A stretch of DNA of 44,051 nt. It comes from a candidate division Hyd24-12 bacterium UBA6080 (lineage in GTDB: Bacteria; Fermentibacterota; Fermentibacteria; Fermentibacterales; JCC-6). This document shows, one piece after another, positions 32,720 to 41,907 of the stretch. The notes under the pieces are model-generated. The model was not told the DNA's origin. It searched no databases and saw only the letters and a program-made list of their open reading frames with translations. The position numbers and the translations under genes are program-made. Numbering within the stretch: the first letter of the stretch is position 1; every line of letters begins with the position of its first letter. The stretch is taken from positions 1 to 44,051 of the forward strand of contig DIXM01000010.1 of NCBI GenBank assembly GCA_002436025.1, in the 5' to 3' direction.

Positions 32720-34983
32720 ACACCCTCCTCACGCCAGACGATCGAGGCCAGCAGGTCGGCCCATCTCTCCCTGATGCCCTGAATGTCAACGGACCAGCCG
32801 TTTCCGGAAAGCATGCCGTCATGGGTCACACGGCCCACGACCTCGGCGAACCCGGGCAGTGACCCTTCACACGAGGGGTCCATCTCCAGAAGGTAACCGG
32901 GGGTTTCAGAGTAGAGCTGGACCGGATCGGCGCCGGCATTCAGAGCGATACCCAGCCCGGTGGACGCCAGAACCATCTCCGCCGCGGAAAGAGCAAGCCC
33001 GCCGGTGGAGATGTCATGCGAACCACTCACTTCCCGGGAGCGAACCTTCCCGATCACCCATCGCGCCATTTCCGCCTCGAGAGGTCCCCTGAAGAGGGGT
33101 ACCCTGCCGCCCGCATGACCCAGGACCTTCCGGTAGTACAGGCTCCCCCCGAACTCGGGGTGCCGGTGGCCGAGAAGCACGATGATGTTGCCCGGTTTCT
33201 TCAGGACCATGTCGACAGCAGTTGAGCAGTCGTCGATCCGGCCGAAGACCGCCACGATCGGTGAGGGCGGGATCGACCTTCCCGACGATGACTGGTTGTA
33301 GAAGCTGACATTACCGCTGACAATGGGCAGAGGTTCGCCGGGTTCCACGAAGCCGAGATGCCGGCAGGCGTCGGCTATCCCCTCGATGCCCCGGTGGAAC
33401 TGGTGCATGACGGCCGGGGATTCGGGGCTGCCGTAGTTGAGGCAGTCGGTGGCGCAGAGTGGCACCGCCCCGACCGAAACCACGTTCCTCACTGCTTCGG
33501 CCACGGCGTGTGCACCACCCAGGAAGGGGTCGAGCTCGCCGTACCAGGGGTTGCCGTCGCCGGACACCGCAAGGCCCGCCGGACAACCCGGAACCGGAAG
33601 TATCACACAGCTGTCGGCTTCCCCGGGCCTGAGCACCGTCGCCCCCCTGACCTCGCTGTCGTAGTAGGACCAGACCGCTCCCCTGCTGCAGCCACCGACG
33701 GACAGCAGCATCTCCGGAATGTCTTTCCCGGGGGAGCAGGGCAATTCAACCGGGTCGGGGATGGAGACCTCGGCCGGTGCATGAGGCCTGTCGTAGAACA
33801 CGCCCTCGGTAATGGCTTCGGCGGGAGCGCACGCGGCCTCGGTGCCGCAATGCGTCACCCTGTAAACGGGATCCTGCGTAAAGTGACCGATGACCGCCGC
33901 ACGGGCGCCGGGGAAGAGCCTTGGAAGTTCGTACTTCTCGTTGTAGATGGCAAGGACGCCCCCGGCCACCTTCGCAGGCACCGCGAAACCGAACCTCTCC
34001 TGCGTTTCGCTGCACGCAGCAACCTCCGGGGGAAGACCGGGGATGCTTACCGGTACATCGTCGAGGTTCACATGGATACCCAGCCCCCCGTGGGCTGCCA
34101 TCTCGCTTGTGACACACGCAATCCCGCCCGCACCAAGGTCCTTGAAGCCGAATGCGACCCCCGTCTCGAAAAGGTAGTCGAGAACGTCGAGGTTGGCCTG
34201 GGCAAGTATTCTCTTGAGGAACGGGTCGGCTACCTGAACCGATTTCATCCCGAGCTCGCCGTCGAGGTCGGCACTGGCGAAGGTGGCCCCACCGAAACCG
34301 GTGTCGTCCGTGGGTTTTCCAGTGAGAATGAAAACGTATGGCTCCTGACGAGCCTCGACGGGCACGTAACTGTGAACAACGCGGTCGTGCCGCACTATTC
34401 CCAGGGCCACCACGTTCACAAGGCAGTTGTCGTCGTATCCGGGGTGGAACTCGGTGTCTCCCCCCAGGTTGGGCACACCCAGAGCGTTTCCGTACTGCCA
34501 GATCCCCTCGACCACTCCGCGGGCGATACCACGGCACCTTTCACCGTAACGGCCCAGGGGATCACCGAACCTGAGCAGGTCAAGGCTGCCGATGACATCG
34601 GCACCCATGCAGTAAACATCCCTCACTATTCCACCGACGCCCGTTGCGGCACCTTCCACCGGAAGCACCTGCGAAGGATGGTTGTGGCTTTCGTGTGCCA
34701 CCACAATGTCGTAATCGGTTCCCTGGTGGGTGCAGAACCTTACGACACCGGCATCCTCACCCGGGCCGATGACGACCTGGGAGGCGCGGGTCGGAAGGGT
34801 TTTCAACAGCTTTCTCGAGCTTTTGTATGAACAGTGCTCGCTCCACATGATGTCAAAAAGGTGAAACTCGAGCGGTGAGGGCATGCGCCCGAAAATGCCG
34901 TGGAGCCGCTCCGCCTCGTCAACCGTCATGGCGAGGCCCCTGTTCCTTATCTCGGTCTGAAGTTCGTTCCTGTCAGGCGTCAT
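32716..34983 (-). CDS. purL: Phosphoribosylformylglycinamidine synthase, small-type PurL
   Basis: 755 residues, the size of the PurL that works with separate PurQ and PurS. WSEHCSYKSSRKLL, HESHNHPSQVLPVEGAATG, DLGAGGI and SGDGNPWYGE are signatures. ATP-dependent conversion of FGAR to FGAM in purine synthesis. The start at 34983 (MTPDRNEL) has GAAGG upstream and is two bases after the GAF-protein stop; a longer frame exists but reaches into that gene. Confidence 0.96.
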   Translation of the reverse strand: MTPDRNELQTEIRNRGLAMTVDEAERLHGIFGRMPSPLEFHLFDIMWSEHCSYKSSRKLLKTLPTRASQVVIGPGEDAGVVRFCTHQGTDYDIVVAHESHNHPSQVLPVEGAATGVGGIVRDVYCMGADVIGSLDLLRFGDPLGRYGERCRGIARGVVEGIWQYGNALGVPNLGGDTEFHPGYDDNCLVNVVALGIVRHDRVVHSYVPVEARQEPYVFILTGKPTDDTGFGGATFASADLDGELGMKSVQVADPFLKRILAQANLDVLDYLFETGVAFGFKDLGAGGIACVTSEMAAHGGLGIHVNLDDVPVSIPGLPPEVAACSETQERFGFAVPAKVAGGVLAIYNEKYELPRLFPGARAAVIGHFTQDPVYRVTHCGTEAACAPAEAITEGVFYDRPHAPAEVSIPDPVELPCSPGKDIPEMLLSVGGCSRGAVWSYYDSEVRGATVLRPGEADSCVILPVPGCPAGLAVSGDGNPWYGELDPFLGGAHAVAEAVRNVVSVGAVPLCATDCLNYGSPESPAVMHQFHRGIEGIADACRHLGFVEPGEPLPIVSGNVSFYNQSSSGRSIPPSPIVAVFGRIDDCSTAVDMVLKKPGNIIVLLGHRHPEFGGSLYYRKVLGHAGGRVPLFRGPLEAEMARWVIGKVRSREVSGSHDISTGGLALSAAEMVLASTGLGIALNAGADPVQLYSETPGYLLEMDPSCEGSLPGFAEVVGRVTHDGMLSGNGWSVDIQGIRERWADLLASIVWREEGV

Positions 34984-34984
34984 G

Positions 34985-36157
34985 TCAGCCTTCCGCTCCG
35001 TAATAGCCCTCGAACTCCTGGAAATCACGGGCTGCAAGGTCTTCCCGAACCCAGGATATCTCAACTATCTCGCCCGGAGATATCTCCTGGTTCCTTATGA
35101 GGACGCCTCCGAGATGGCCGCCTTCCTGTGTGGACAATTTGGGAAGCTCTCCCCCCAGCTTGCCGATCACCGTTTTCAGGCCGTCGCCGGAGGTGCCGGG
35201 GAGGATGAGAAGAAAGCCGTCGTAGGTGTATCGCACACAGCTGTCGATGTTTCGGAGCATCTGCTTCAGGTGGTTTCCGGCAGCCGACATCACATCACGG
35301 GTGAGTCCAGGGTTCTGCATGTTGGCCTTCTTGAGCTTCAGTTCCACAACGCCCATGGGTTGTCCGAACCTGTACACCCTCTCCAGTTCCTCGGCGAGTA
35401 TGGCGTCGACCGAATCCTCGCCCGGAAGGCCGGTGTCACGGTCGAGACCCGTAGTGCGGGCGAACCGCTCGAGAAGCCTGACATTCTCAAGCGCAGCGGC
35501 GCCTATGGCTCCGATGGACCTCAGGTTTTCCCGGTGGACACCGGTGTGGTCGGTGAAACCCCCGGCGCCTATCACCCCGAAGAGGATGCCCTGGAACTCC
35601 ATTGGAACGGCCACCTCGGGGTTGTAGCCCGGTATTCCCGTCTCGAGGACCTGTTTGCGGATGATCGCCGTGTCGTTCTCGACATCGTGAAGTGTCACGA
35701 GACGACCCGTCTCGCCGGCGAACCCCAGAAGCCCCTCGCCCAGCGAGATGGAGAGTGGGGGTTTCAATACCTCACCCAGGCCGTGGACCTTGTCGAGACC
35801 CAGACGCCTGCCCGACCTGTCCGTCAGAAAGACGGCGACCTCCTCGGCGCCAGCCAGGGTGTTGCAGGCCCTGCAGATGTTGTCGGCAGCCTCACCGGCC
35901 GTTCTGGCGCTGAATATCTTCTTGACCATTGAAGGCATGAGGACTGCCAGGTCGCTGTAGTCCTTTTCCCTCTCTTCCAGAAAGGCCACCTTGTCCTTGA
36001 GGGCTGCGGACTCGCAGGAGAGGTTCCTGGCCTTCAGGGTAAGGTTCGAGAGTCTTTCGTTCAATTCCTTCTTCTGCCTTGCGGATGAGCGGGACAGAAA
36101 AAGCCAGGAGACGGCGCCCCCCACCAGTACTCCGATCAAAACGAAAACCGGATTCAT
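34985..36157 (-). CDS. Membrane-anchored GAF protein with degenerate GGDEF-like domain
   Basis: 390 residues. One N-terminal transmembrane segment (5-22), a coiled coil (about 28-66), a GAF domain (about 80-225: AVFLTDRSGRRLGLDKV, SLGEGLLGFAGETGR, PEVAVPMEFQGILFGVI) and a C-terminal region beginning DRDTGLPGEDSVD that resembles a diguanylate cyclase domain. The GGDEF position reads YTYDGF, so cyclase activity is unlikely. Sits inside the purine operon: start overlaps the purB stop by four bases and purL follows one base later. Could sense a small ligand, but none is known. Confidence 0.8.
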   Translation of the reverse strand: MNPVFVLIGVLVGGAVSWLFLSRSSARQKKELNERLSNLTLKARNLSCESAALKDKVAFLEEREKDYSDLAVLMPSMVKKIFSARTAGEAADNICRACNTLAGAEEVAVFLTDRSGRRLGLDKVHGLGEVLKPPLSISLGEGLLGFAGETGRLVTLHDVENDTAIIRKQVLETGIPGYNPEVAVPMEFQGILFGVIGAGGFTDHTGVHRENLRSIGAIGAAALENVRLLERFARTTGLDRDTGLPGEDSVDAILAEELERVYRFGQPMGVVELKLKKANMQNPGLTRDVMSAAGNHLKQMLRNIDSCVRYTYDGFLLILPGTSGDGLKTVIGKLGGELPKLSTQEGGHLGGVLIRNQEISPGEIVEISWVREDLAARDFQEFEGYYGAEG

Positions 36158-37473
36158 GTCGTTCCCCTCTCCGGGCCGTCAGCAAGCCCGAGTCTAAAAA
36201 GAACAAAACGCTCGTTGGCGAAATGTCTGTCAAGGTCACAGGCGGCTTCGACATCGGCAACTGAAAGAACGCCCGTGATCGATGCGCTGGCAAGGGCCGC
36301 ATCCCTGAAGGAAGCGCCGCTGTTCATCGCGGTCATCGCCGCGTCCTGTATCATCGCGTAGGCTGCCTCTCTGGTCACGCCACTGTTCACGAGAAGAAGA
36401 AGCAGCGACTGGGAGTGGAACCTGTCGCCGGACAGCTCAAAGTTGCGCTGGACCGCCTGCAGGTTTATGACGAGGTTCCCTGCCAGACCTGCCGCCTTGC
36501 GAAGGGCGTAGAGCGCAACCCCGCATGCGTCGGGGAAGATGAACCGTTCGGCGGACGAGTGGCTTATGTCCCTCTCGTGCCACAGCGCCGTGTTCTCGAG
36601 CGCCGTTGAAAGGTATCCGCGGAGAAGCCGCGCAAAACCGCAGAGCCTCTCCCCGACGATGGGGTTCTTCTTGTGGGGCATGGCGCTGGAGCCCTTCTGA
36701 CCGCGTGCGAAGCTCTCTTCGGCTTCGCCGACCTCGGTTCTCTGAAGGTGCCTTGTCTCGGTGGCAAACCTCTCAAGCGCGCAACCGATGGCCGCCAGCG
36801 CGTAGAGGAACTGGGCGTGCCTGTCACGGGCAACGATCTGGGTTGGAACGGGTTCAAAACCGATCCCCAGCTTCCTGCAGACGTATTCCTCCACCGCGGG
36901 ATCGATGTGGGCGTAGGTTCCAACTGCGCCGCTGACGGTTCCGGTGCAAACCGACTTCAGTGCCTGCTCGAGCCTTTCAGCACACCTCTGGTACTCTGCG
37001 TAATGCCCCGCGAACTTGAGGGCCATTGTCGTGGGCTCGGCGTGCATGCCGTGGGTCCTGCCCATGCAGGGGATCCCCCTGGTCCGGAAAACAAGTGACG
37101 CCAGGGCAGTGCCATAAGAATCAAGGGCTTCGGAGATAAGCTTTCCGGCATCACGGAACTGCGTTGCGAGGCAGGTGTCGAGGATGTCGCTCGAGGTCAT
37201 GCCGAAGTGGATGTGCCTCGATTCAGGTCCCAGGCTTTCAGCGACGCTTGTCAAGAAAGCTATGACATCATGCTGGGTCACCTGCTCGATCTCATCGATG
37301 CGGGCAGGGTTGAACCGGGCGTTGTCCCGGATCTTCTCAAAATCCTCCTGTGGGACCAGACCGGCCATGCACCTGGCCTCCACCGCAAGCACTTCGATCT
37401 CGAGCCACCGGGCGAACCTTGATTCGTCGGCCCAGACGGCTGTCATCTCGGGCAGTGCGTATCTGTCTATCAT
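36154..37473 (-). CDS. purB: Adenylosuccinate lyase
   Basis: 439 residues. Fumarase-superfamily enzyme acting twice in purine biosynthesis (SAICAR to AICAR, and adenylosuccinate to AMP). Signature SSAMPHKKNP is the flexible catalytic loop; HIHFGMTSSDILDT and GRTHGMHAEPTTMALK are also diagnostic. The start at 37473 (MIDRYALPEM) has GGGAG and is standard for the family; the longer frame begins inside the SH3 gene. First gene of the purB-GAF-purL-purQ-purS-like operon. Confidence 0.97.
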   Translation of the reverse strand: MIDRYALPEMTAVWADESRFARWLEIEVLAVEARCMAGLVPQEDFEKIRDNARFNPARIDEIEQVTQHDVIAFLTSVAESLGPESRHIHFGMTSSDILDTCLATQFRDAGKLISEALDSYGTALASLVFRTRGIPCMGRTHGMHAEPTTMALKFAGHYAEYQRCAERLEQALKSVCTGTVSGAVGTYAHIDPAVEEYVCRKLGIGFEPVPTQIVARDRHAQFLYALAAIGCALERFATETRHLQRTEVGEAEESFARGQKGSSAMPHKKNPIVGERLCGFARLLRGYLSTALENTALWHERDISHSSAERFIFPDACGVALYALRKAAGLAGNLVINLQAVQRNFELSGDRFHSQSLLLLLVNSGVTREAAYAMIQDAAMTAMNSGASFRDAALASASITGVLSVADVEAACDLDRHFANERFVLFRLGLADGPERGTT

Positions 37474-37495
37474 TCCCGCTCCCTTCAGGACAGTA

Positions 37496-37807
37496 TCAGG
37501 GGAGTTCTGCGCCGGTGGTGAGTCCGGCGAATATCCATGCAAAAAGCGATCGTTCAGGGAAGTAAATCCTGTACCAGTCCTCGGCTTCGCCCAGGACCAC
37601 AAGGGTGTCGCCGGCGTGAACGGACCCCACGATCGCGTATACGGTTCCCGGCCCCTGCCTGAGGTTCACCTCTCTGCCGGTGACCACGGTGCGGGTATCG
37701 GGAAAGTATGACGCAACTGGAACGAATGTGGTGTCCGGGGGAGGCTGCGTTGCGACGGTTCCGCAGCCGCAGAGCGAAAGGAGAAAAAGACCGGTACCGA
37801 TTTTCAT
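37496..37807 (-). CDS. SH3-domain lipoprotein
   Basis: 103 residues starting MKIGTGLFLL. Lipobox LCGC (Cys at about 15). The mature part is a bacterial SH3 domain: REVNLRQGPGTVYAIVGSVHAGDTL and WYRIYFPE. Such small proteins bind peptidoglycan or protein ligands at the envelope. Start overlaps the IspH-UbiA stop by four bases (ATGA), with AGGA upstream. Confidence 0.82.
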   Translation of the reverse strand: MKIGTGLFLLSLCGCGTVATQPPPDTTFVPVASYFPDTRTVVTGREVNLRQGPGTVYAIVGSVHAGDTLVVLGEAEDWYRIYFPERSLFAWIFAGLTTGAELP

Positions 37808-39525
37808 GATGTTGTCCTGCACATGAGAAGGGGAAACAGCCCCGCGGCCAGAAGGCTGCCGTCGGCAACCATCCGGATGCCGATCTCGGGGTAGAAAAGG
37901 TCACGTTCAAGAGAGATCAGCCCGACACCGAGAAGAACGGGGGCTGCTATGAACCCGAGGCTGCACGGGGGAAGAAGACCGGTGGCCCAGCCCGCGACCT
38001 GAACCGCGGATGCGAACGCACAGCAGAAGAGGAGCAGGGACCGGCACCTCTTTCCCCCAAGGTTAAGCGGAAGGGTGTCCATCCCCAGAAGGGCGTCGCC
38101 CTGAAGGTCAACCAGGTCAACGAACAGGCTTCGTGCGAAGAAGAGAGCCATAAGGGCGAGGGGCCAGAGGAACATCGAGAAAGCGCCTCCGCTGTGGGTC
38201 AGCGTAAGTGCGGGAAGAAGAGAGAGGAAGAAACCCCATCCCAGGGTGAAGAGAGCCTCGCGGGAACCCGGAATGCTCCAGAAACCGTGCGGGATGAAGG
38301 GTTTCCGGGTCAGGGGCAGGCAGTAGAAGAAAAAGAGGACGACCGCCCCGAGAACTGATGGTATCCACCATCCCCCGAGGGAGAAACTTAGAACTGTCGC
38401 TCCCAGTGCCGCAGCCGCGTAAATGGGAAATAGAATCCCGCTGTGGCGCTTCATGAACTCCTGACGCTCCTGGCTGGTTATCTCGAGGTTCCGGGAGCCC
38501 AGCACCGCCGAGATCCCGGTGAATGCCCAGAGAAGAAGCCCGGCACACAGTGACGCTCCGAGCCACCCCGCACCCCCCAGAACCTCCTGCTGCGCAAGCC
38601 CTATGAAAACCGCCGCCAGGGGAACCTGAACCCCGCTGTAGACAAGGCTGCGAAAAAGTGAAGGAAGAAGCCCTGACACCCTGCCGGCGCCCTGAATTTC
38701 GAGAAGTCGCGCGCGAACCCTGCGGATGCTCCAGCCCGGAGTTGAAGCCCCTGCTGTCAGAAGAACCCTTCTGAACTTTCTGATCCCTTCAGCGGGTAAC
38801 TGGTTCTCGTTTTCAACAAGAAAGACCGGAAGCCCGGATTCCCCGGCGATGGCAGCAAGCCTCGCGGTGTTGGCACTGCGCTGGCCGCCCACGACCACCA
38901 CGCAGTCAGCCTTTTCCATGAGAAGACGAAGCTCGGCCTGCCTGCTCTCGGTGGAACCGCATATGGTGTTCTCGCTTTCACAAGTGGGCCACCGTTCGCG
39001 CAGCTTCTCAAATGTCAGGCGGTAATTCTCGGTGCTCTGGGTTGTCTGGCTGATGAGGAAGGGCCTCGAAAGATCAGGAAGGGCATCAACGTCGGGGGGG
39101 CCGTCGATGACGATCCCCTTTCCCCCCGTGCAGGAGAGTATGGCCTTCACCTCCTGATGCCCGGAATCCCCCAGTATGAGAACATCGCAACCCTCCGAAG
39201 CACGTGCTCCCGCGATGGCCAGTGCACGCCCCACCTTGGGGCACGTCAGGTCACGAAGGTTCACCGGAAGGCCCTGAAGCCTGGCCCGTTCCTCACGGGT
39301 TACACCATGTGTGCGCAGGAAAAGTGTTCCGCCCTGAATATCCCATGGACTGTCACTGCAAAGAACGCCCCGCTCGGAAAGGGCCTCAAGCACCTGAGGA
39401 TTGTGAACGAGCGGACCGTAGACCCTGAAGGGACCCCGCCCCTTTTTGATCTCGTAGACGACCTTGTCCACCGCACGGCGGACACCCCAGCAGAAACCCG
39501 CGGTCCTTGCAACGGTCACACTCAT
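37804..39525 (-). CDS. ispH: HMBPP reductase (IspH) fused to UbiA-type prenyltransferase
   Basis: 573 residues from the Met starting MSVTVARTAGFCWGV. Residues 1-275 are IspH, the last step of the MEP isoprenoid pathway: Fe-S cysteines C12, C95 and C189, with H41, H73, H123 and E125. Residues about 285-573 are a polytopic UbiA-like membrane domain: the second Asp motif DLVDLQGDALLGMDTLPLNL is intact, but the first (NDxxD) is replaced by SRNLEITSQER. A -10-like TATTAT (39543-39538) is 12 bases before the ATG. The fusion may channel prenyl diphosphates at the membrane; this is inference. Confidence 0.9.
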   Translation of the reverse strand: MSVTVARTAGFCWGVRRAVDKVVYEIKKGRGPFRVYGPLVHNPQVLEALSERGVLCSDSPWDIQGGTLFLRTHGVTREERARLQGLPVNLRDLTCPKVGRALAIAGARASEGCDVLILGDSGHQEVKAILSCTGGKGIVIDGPPDVDALPDLSRPFLISQTTQSTENYRLTFEKLRERWPTCESENTICGSTESRQAELRLLMEKADCVVVVGGQRSANTARLAAIAGESGLPVFLVENENQLPAEGIRKFRRVLLTAGASTPGWSIRRVRARLLEIQGAGRVSGLLPSLFRSLVYSGVQVPLAAVFIGLAQQEVLGGAGWLGASLCAGLLLWAFTGISAVLGSRNLEITSQERQEFMKRHSGILFPIYAAAALGATVLSFSLGGWWIPSVLGAVVLFFFYCLPLTRKPFIPHGFWSIPGSREALFTLGWGFFLSLLPALTLTHSGGAFSMFLWPLALMALFFARSLFVDLVDLQGDALLGMDTLPLNLGGKRCRSLLLFCCAFASAVQVAGWATGLLPPCSLGFIAAPVLLGVGLISLERDLFYPEIGIRMVADGSLLAAGLFPLLMCRTTS

Positions 39526-39572
39526 GATGTGCCAAAGATAATACAAAAGAGGGCTTCCGATTCAGGACCGGA

Positions 39573-41108
39573 CTAGCGCGGGGCCGTCTCCTCCCGGAGT
39601 ATCAGGGCGTGGGCATCGGCCCTTTCGTCCATTGAGAGGGAACGGGCGATCTGCACCGCCATGACCCTTGCGTACACCGAAGTGTGGGTGCCTCGGGGAG
39701 AGACTTCTGCCGCCTCCTCGAACAACAGCAGGGAAAGCGGCATGTTGCCCATGTGGAAAACCTTCACGGCACGGTTGTAAAGGTAAAGACCAAGTGGGGT
39801 CTCGGGTGTGGGCCGCAAAATGCCCGGAAGCATCAGAAGAACCAGCAACAACACCGAAAAAACCGTCTTCCACCTGTGCCTGAAGCCCCGAAAGAACAGT
39901 GTCAGCCCCGCGGCCGAGACCGCAAGGGCCGCGGGAAGGGCGGGTATCCAGAACCGCTCGGAGTGAACGAAGACCACGGACGAAAGAAGCGACACCGCAA
40001 CCGGCGCCAGGAGGAACCTGCACGCTCCCCTGTGCAAAAGCAGTGAACCCGCTCCCAGCGCCATGAACGCCACAAGCAGGAACCTGGGCACGAAAAGGTG
40101 CCGAAGGGAGGGGTCGGAAGCAACGTCCCGCTGAAGGTCGAAATAGACATCAAAGGGCAGGTATCCGAACGCCCCGCCGAGTTTCACCAGCAAAAGCTCC
40201 GGCTCCCGGCCGGGGTTGGCCAGTATCCAGCTTACGGCTGTCTTCAGCCAGAACCGGTCCGCCGCCACCGGATCAGTATAACCGTGCTCGGCGGCAACCC
40301 GTGCGGCGGCCTGATGAATGTCTTCACCGGGACTCTCCACAAGGCCATACTCGACTATCGGAGGCCCGTAACCCGTTGCCCCATCGGAATGCCCGAGAAC
40401 GAGGTTGAGACCGGTAGCCGAAGCAAATGGCGAGAAGCCCCCGCCCTGCCTCAAGTGCCAGAAGGACAGACAAAGAAGGGGAACAAGAAGCCCGGCAAGA
40501 AAGGGAACGGTCCTCCCCTTCCTCACGCCCCTGACAAGAGAAACGAGCCCGATGAGTATGAATGGCGGACGAAGACCGGCGATGACCCCCACGAGGAAAC
40601 CCTTGAGAACGCTGCTCCACCGTCCCCCGGCTCCCTGTTCAAGAAAGGCCCACAAAGCGATCAGGAATGCCAGAATGCCGGCTGGGAGAAGGGTCAGTTC
40701 GAAGAAGGCTGCCGGAGCGTAGAAGAAAAAACAAAGGGCACCAAGACAGGCGAACAACCGGGAAGCGCCGGCCCGGAACGCAACGGCGTAGACAAGAAAA
40801 CCCGACAAGACCCCGGTGAGACCCTGCACGAGAAACACCGCGCCGTTCCCGAGCGACAATGCGTAGAACGCCGCCAGGAAGGGTATGTAAAGGGGGCTCG
40901 CGAAGGAGAAGGCATCGCTCGAGACCCCTCCCCGGCTCATCTCCTGCGCGCACTCGACAAAACGGGTCGAAGCTATCGTGGGGAAGTACGTGATCCGGTT
41001 TTCGTAGGACCCTGCCGCCAGGGCGTGGGGCACCCGCGTGGCAAGCCCTGCAGCAAGCAGAAGCAGCAGCCACGGCAGGTGTTTTCCGGGACTCGGGGAA
41101 ACTCGCAT
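39573..41108 (-). CDS. Polytopic membrane protein, GT39-like glycosyltransferase
   Basis: 511 residues from the Met beginning MRVSPSPGK; a GTG at 41156 would add 16 residues. Eight to ten hydrophobic helices, an N-terminal large loop after the first helix (ENRITYFPTIASTRFVECAQEM) and a large C-terminal soluble-like region near 240-340. The style fits the ArnT/dolichol-mannosyltransferase-like (GT39 or DUF2723) integral membrane group, but I see no diagnostic motif and only call the class. Ends with an amphipathic tail. Between the secreted array and ispH, transcription continues from P1. Confidence 0.6.
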   Translation of the reverse strand: MRVSPSPGKHLPWLLLLLAAGLATRVPHALAAGSYENRITYFPTIASTRFVECAQEMSRGGVSSDAFSFASPLYIPFLAAFYALSLGNGAVFLVQGLTGVLSGFLVYAVAFRAGASRLFACLGALCFFFYAPAAFFELTLLPAGILAFLIALWAFLEQGAGGRWSSVLKGFLVGVIAGLRPPFILIGLVSLVRGVRKGRTVPFLAGLLVPLLCLSFWHLRQGGGFSPFASATGLNLVLGHSDGATGYGPPIVEYGLVESPGEDIHQAAARVAAEHGYTDPVAADRFWLKTAVSWILANPGREPELLLVKLGGAFGYLPFDVYFDLQRDVASDPSLRHLFVPRFLLVAFMALGAGSLLLHRGACRFLLAPVAVSLLSSVVFVHSERFWIPALPAALAVSAAGLTLFFRGFRHRWKTVFSVLLLVLLMLPGILRPTPETPLGLYLYNRAVKVFHMGNMPLSLLLFEEAAEVSPRGTHTSVYARVMAVQIARSLSMDERADAHALILREETAPR

Positions 41109-41162
41109 GACCCTGGGGCGCCTTTCATGAAGAAACAGTGCCCCGAAAGATAACACAACGAA

Positions 41163-41774
41163 CTAGAACAGAGCCTTCAACGAGCCCCAGGTGGTGGAGT
41201 TGAGGGAGTAGTTTGGCCACCCATCAACACCGATGTAGTACTCGCCCAGCTCCCATATCTCCAATGCAACGCCACTGAAATAGAAGCTGTGGCCGGCGTC
41301 ACCGGGTGTGGAGTCGTCGCCAAGGATACTGGGCCATCCACCGAGGCTCATCTCGGTGTTGATGAGAGCCCAGAAGTTCTGCTCGACACCGAGGCATGGG
41401 TCGAAGCTGTGGTAGCAGGGCGCGTAGTGGTTGGCGGTTAAGAGAGCCTGCGCGAGAAAAACCTCTGGTCCCGTCTGATAGCCGTTCCAGACCTCGCTGT
41501 AGAAATTGTCGGTGTCCCATGGGTCGGTGTTGGGGCTCTCGTAGAACCAAAACTCTACTTGGTTCATATTGAGGCCCGGGCTTCCAGCCATAAAATCCTC
41601 GGTGTTGAACCAGGTGCCCCTGTAGACTCCATCCCATGAAACCCAGTTCGGTGTACCGTTGAAGTAGGTGATCTGTATGCAGGTGCCTCCGGAGGCACCT
41701 GGCAGGTCGACAACGATGTTCCCCGCGAGGAGCGGAAGAGCAGTCAGAAGGAGTGCTGAAAGGAATCTGTTCAT
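41163..41774 (-). CDS. Secreted Trp/Tyr-rich protein, array copy 1
   Basis: 203 residues. Signal peptide MNRFLSALLLTALPLLAG, then a mature chain rich in Trp, Tyr, Gly and Asp. Motifs shared by all four copies: TYFNGTPNWVSWDG..YRGTWFNTEDF, SPNTDPWDTDNFYSEVWNG, ALINTEMSLGGWPS, and the terminal TTWGSLKALF. Looks like a single beta-sandwich. Cys at residues 32, 116 and 124 are partly unique to this copy. Start context GAAGCGAAGCG. Function unknown. Confidence 0.85.
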   Translation of the reverse strand: MNRFLSALLLTALPLLAGNIVVDLPGASGGTCIQITYFNGTPNWVSWDGVYRGTWFNTEDFMAGSPGLNMNQVEFWFYESPNTDPWDTDNFYSEVWNGYQTGPEVFLAQALLTANHYAPCYHSFDPCLGVEQNFWALINTEMSLGGWPSILGDDSTPGDAGHSFYFSGVALEIWELGEYYIGVDGWPNYSLNSTTWGSLKALF

Positions 41775-41795
41775 CGCTTCGCTTCCGTCGTTTTG

Positions 41796-41843
41796 GGGGA
41801 CACGATGACCTGATTCCTGTCGGGATCAGGTCAGCATGTCCCC
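41796..41843. repeat. Intercistronic palindrome A
   Basis: GGGGACA...TGTCCCC-terminated hairpin with an inner TGACCTGAT/ATCAGGTCA stem; 17 of 19 positions pair around a TCCTGTCGGG loop. Confidence 0.85.
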
Positions 41844-41856
41844 TGCCTATCTTTTT

Positions 41857-41902
41857 GGGGACACATAGTTTCTTCCTGGCGGAAGAAAACCAATGTGTCC
41901 CC
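41857..41902. repeat. Intercistronic palindrome B
   Basis: GGGGACACAT/ATGTGTCCCC stem, inner TTTCTTCC/GGAAGAAA stem, TGGC loop. Sits 13 bases from palindrome A and six bases from the P2 stop. Confidence 0.85.
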
Positions 41903-41907
41903 TTTAC

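Noticed and set aside
33358..34830. 490-codon open frame on plus
   Set aside because: It lies wholly inside purL on the opposite strand and its translation has no recognisable domain; a shadow of GC-rich coding sequence.
34985..36157. Active diguanylate cyclase
   Set aside because: The GGDEF position reads YTYDGF and lacks the glycine and acidic residues needed for catalysis.
40098..41153. 351-codon open frame on plus
   Set aside because: Antisense to the polytopic membrane protein; Lys/Gly/Pro-rich translation is the expected complement of hydrophobic codons.
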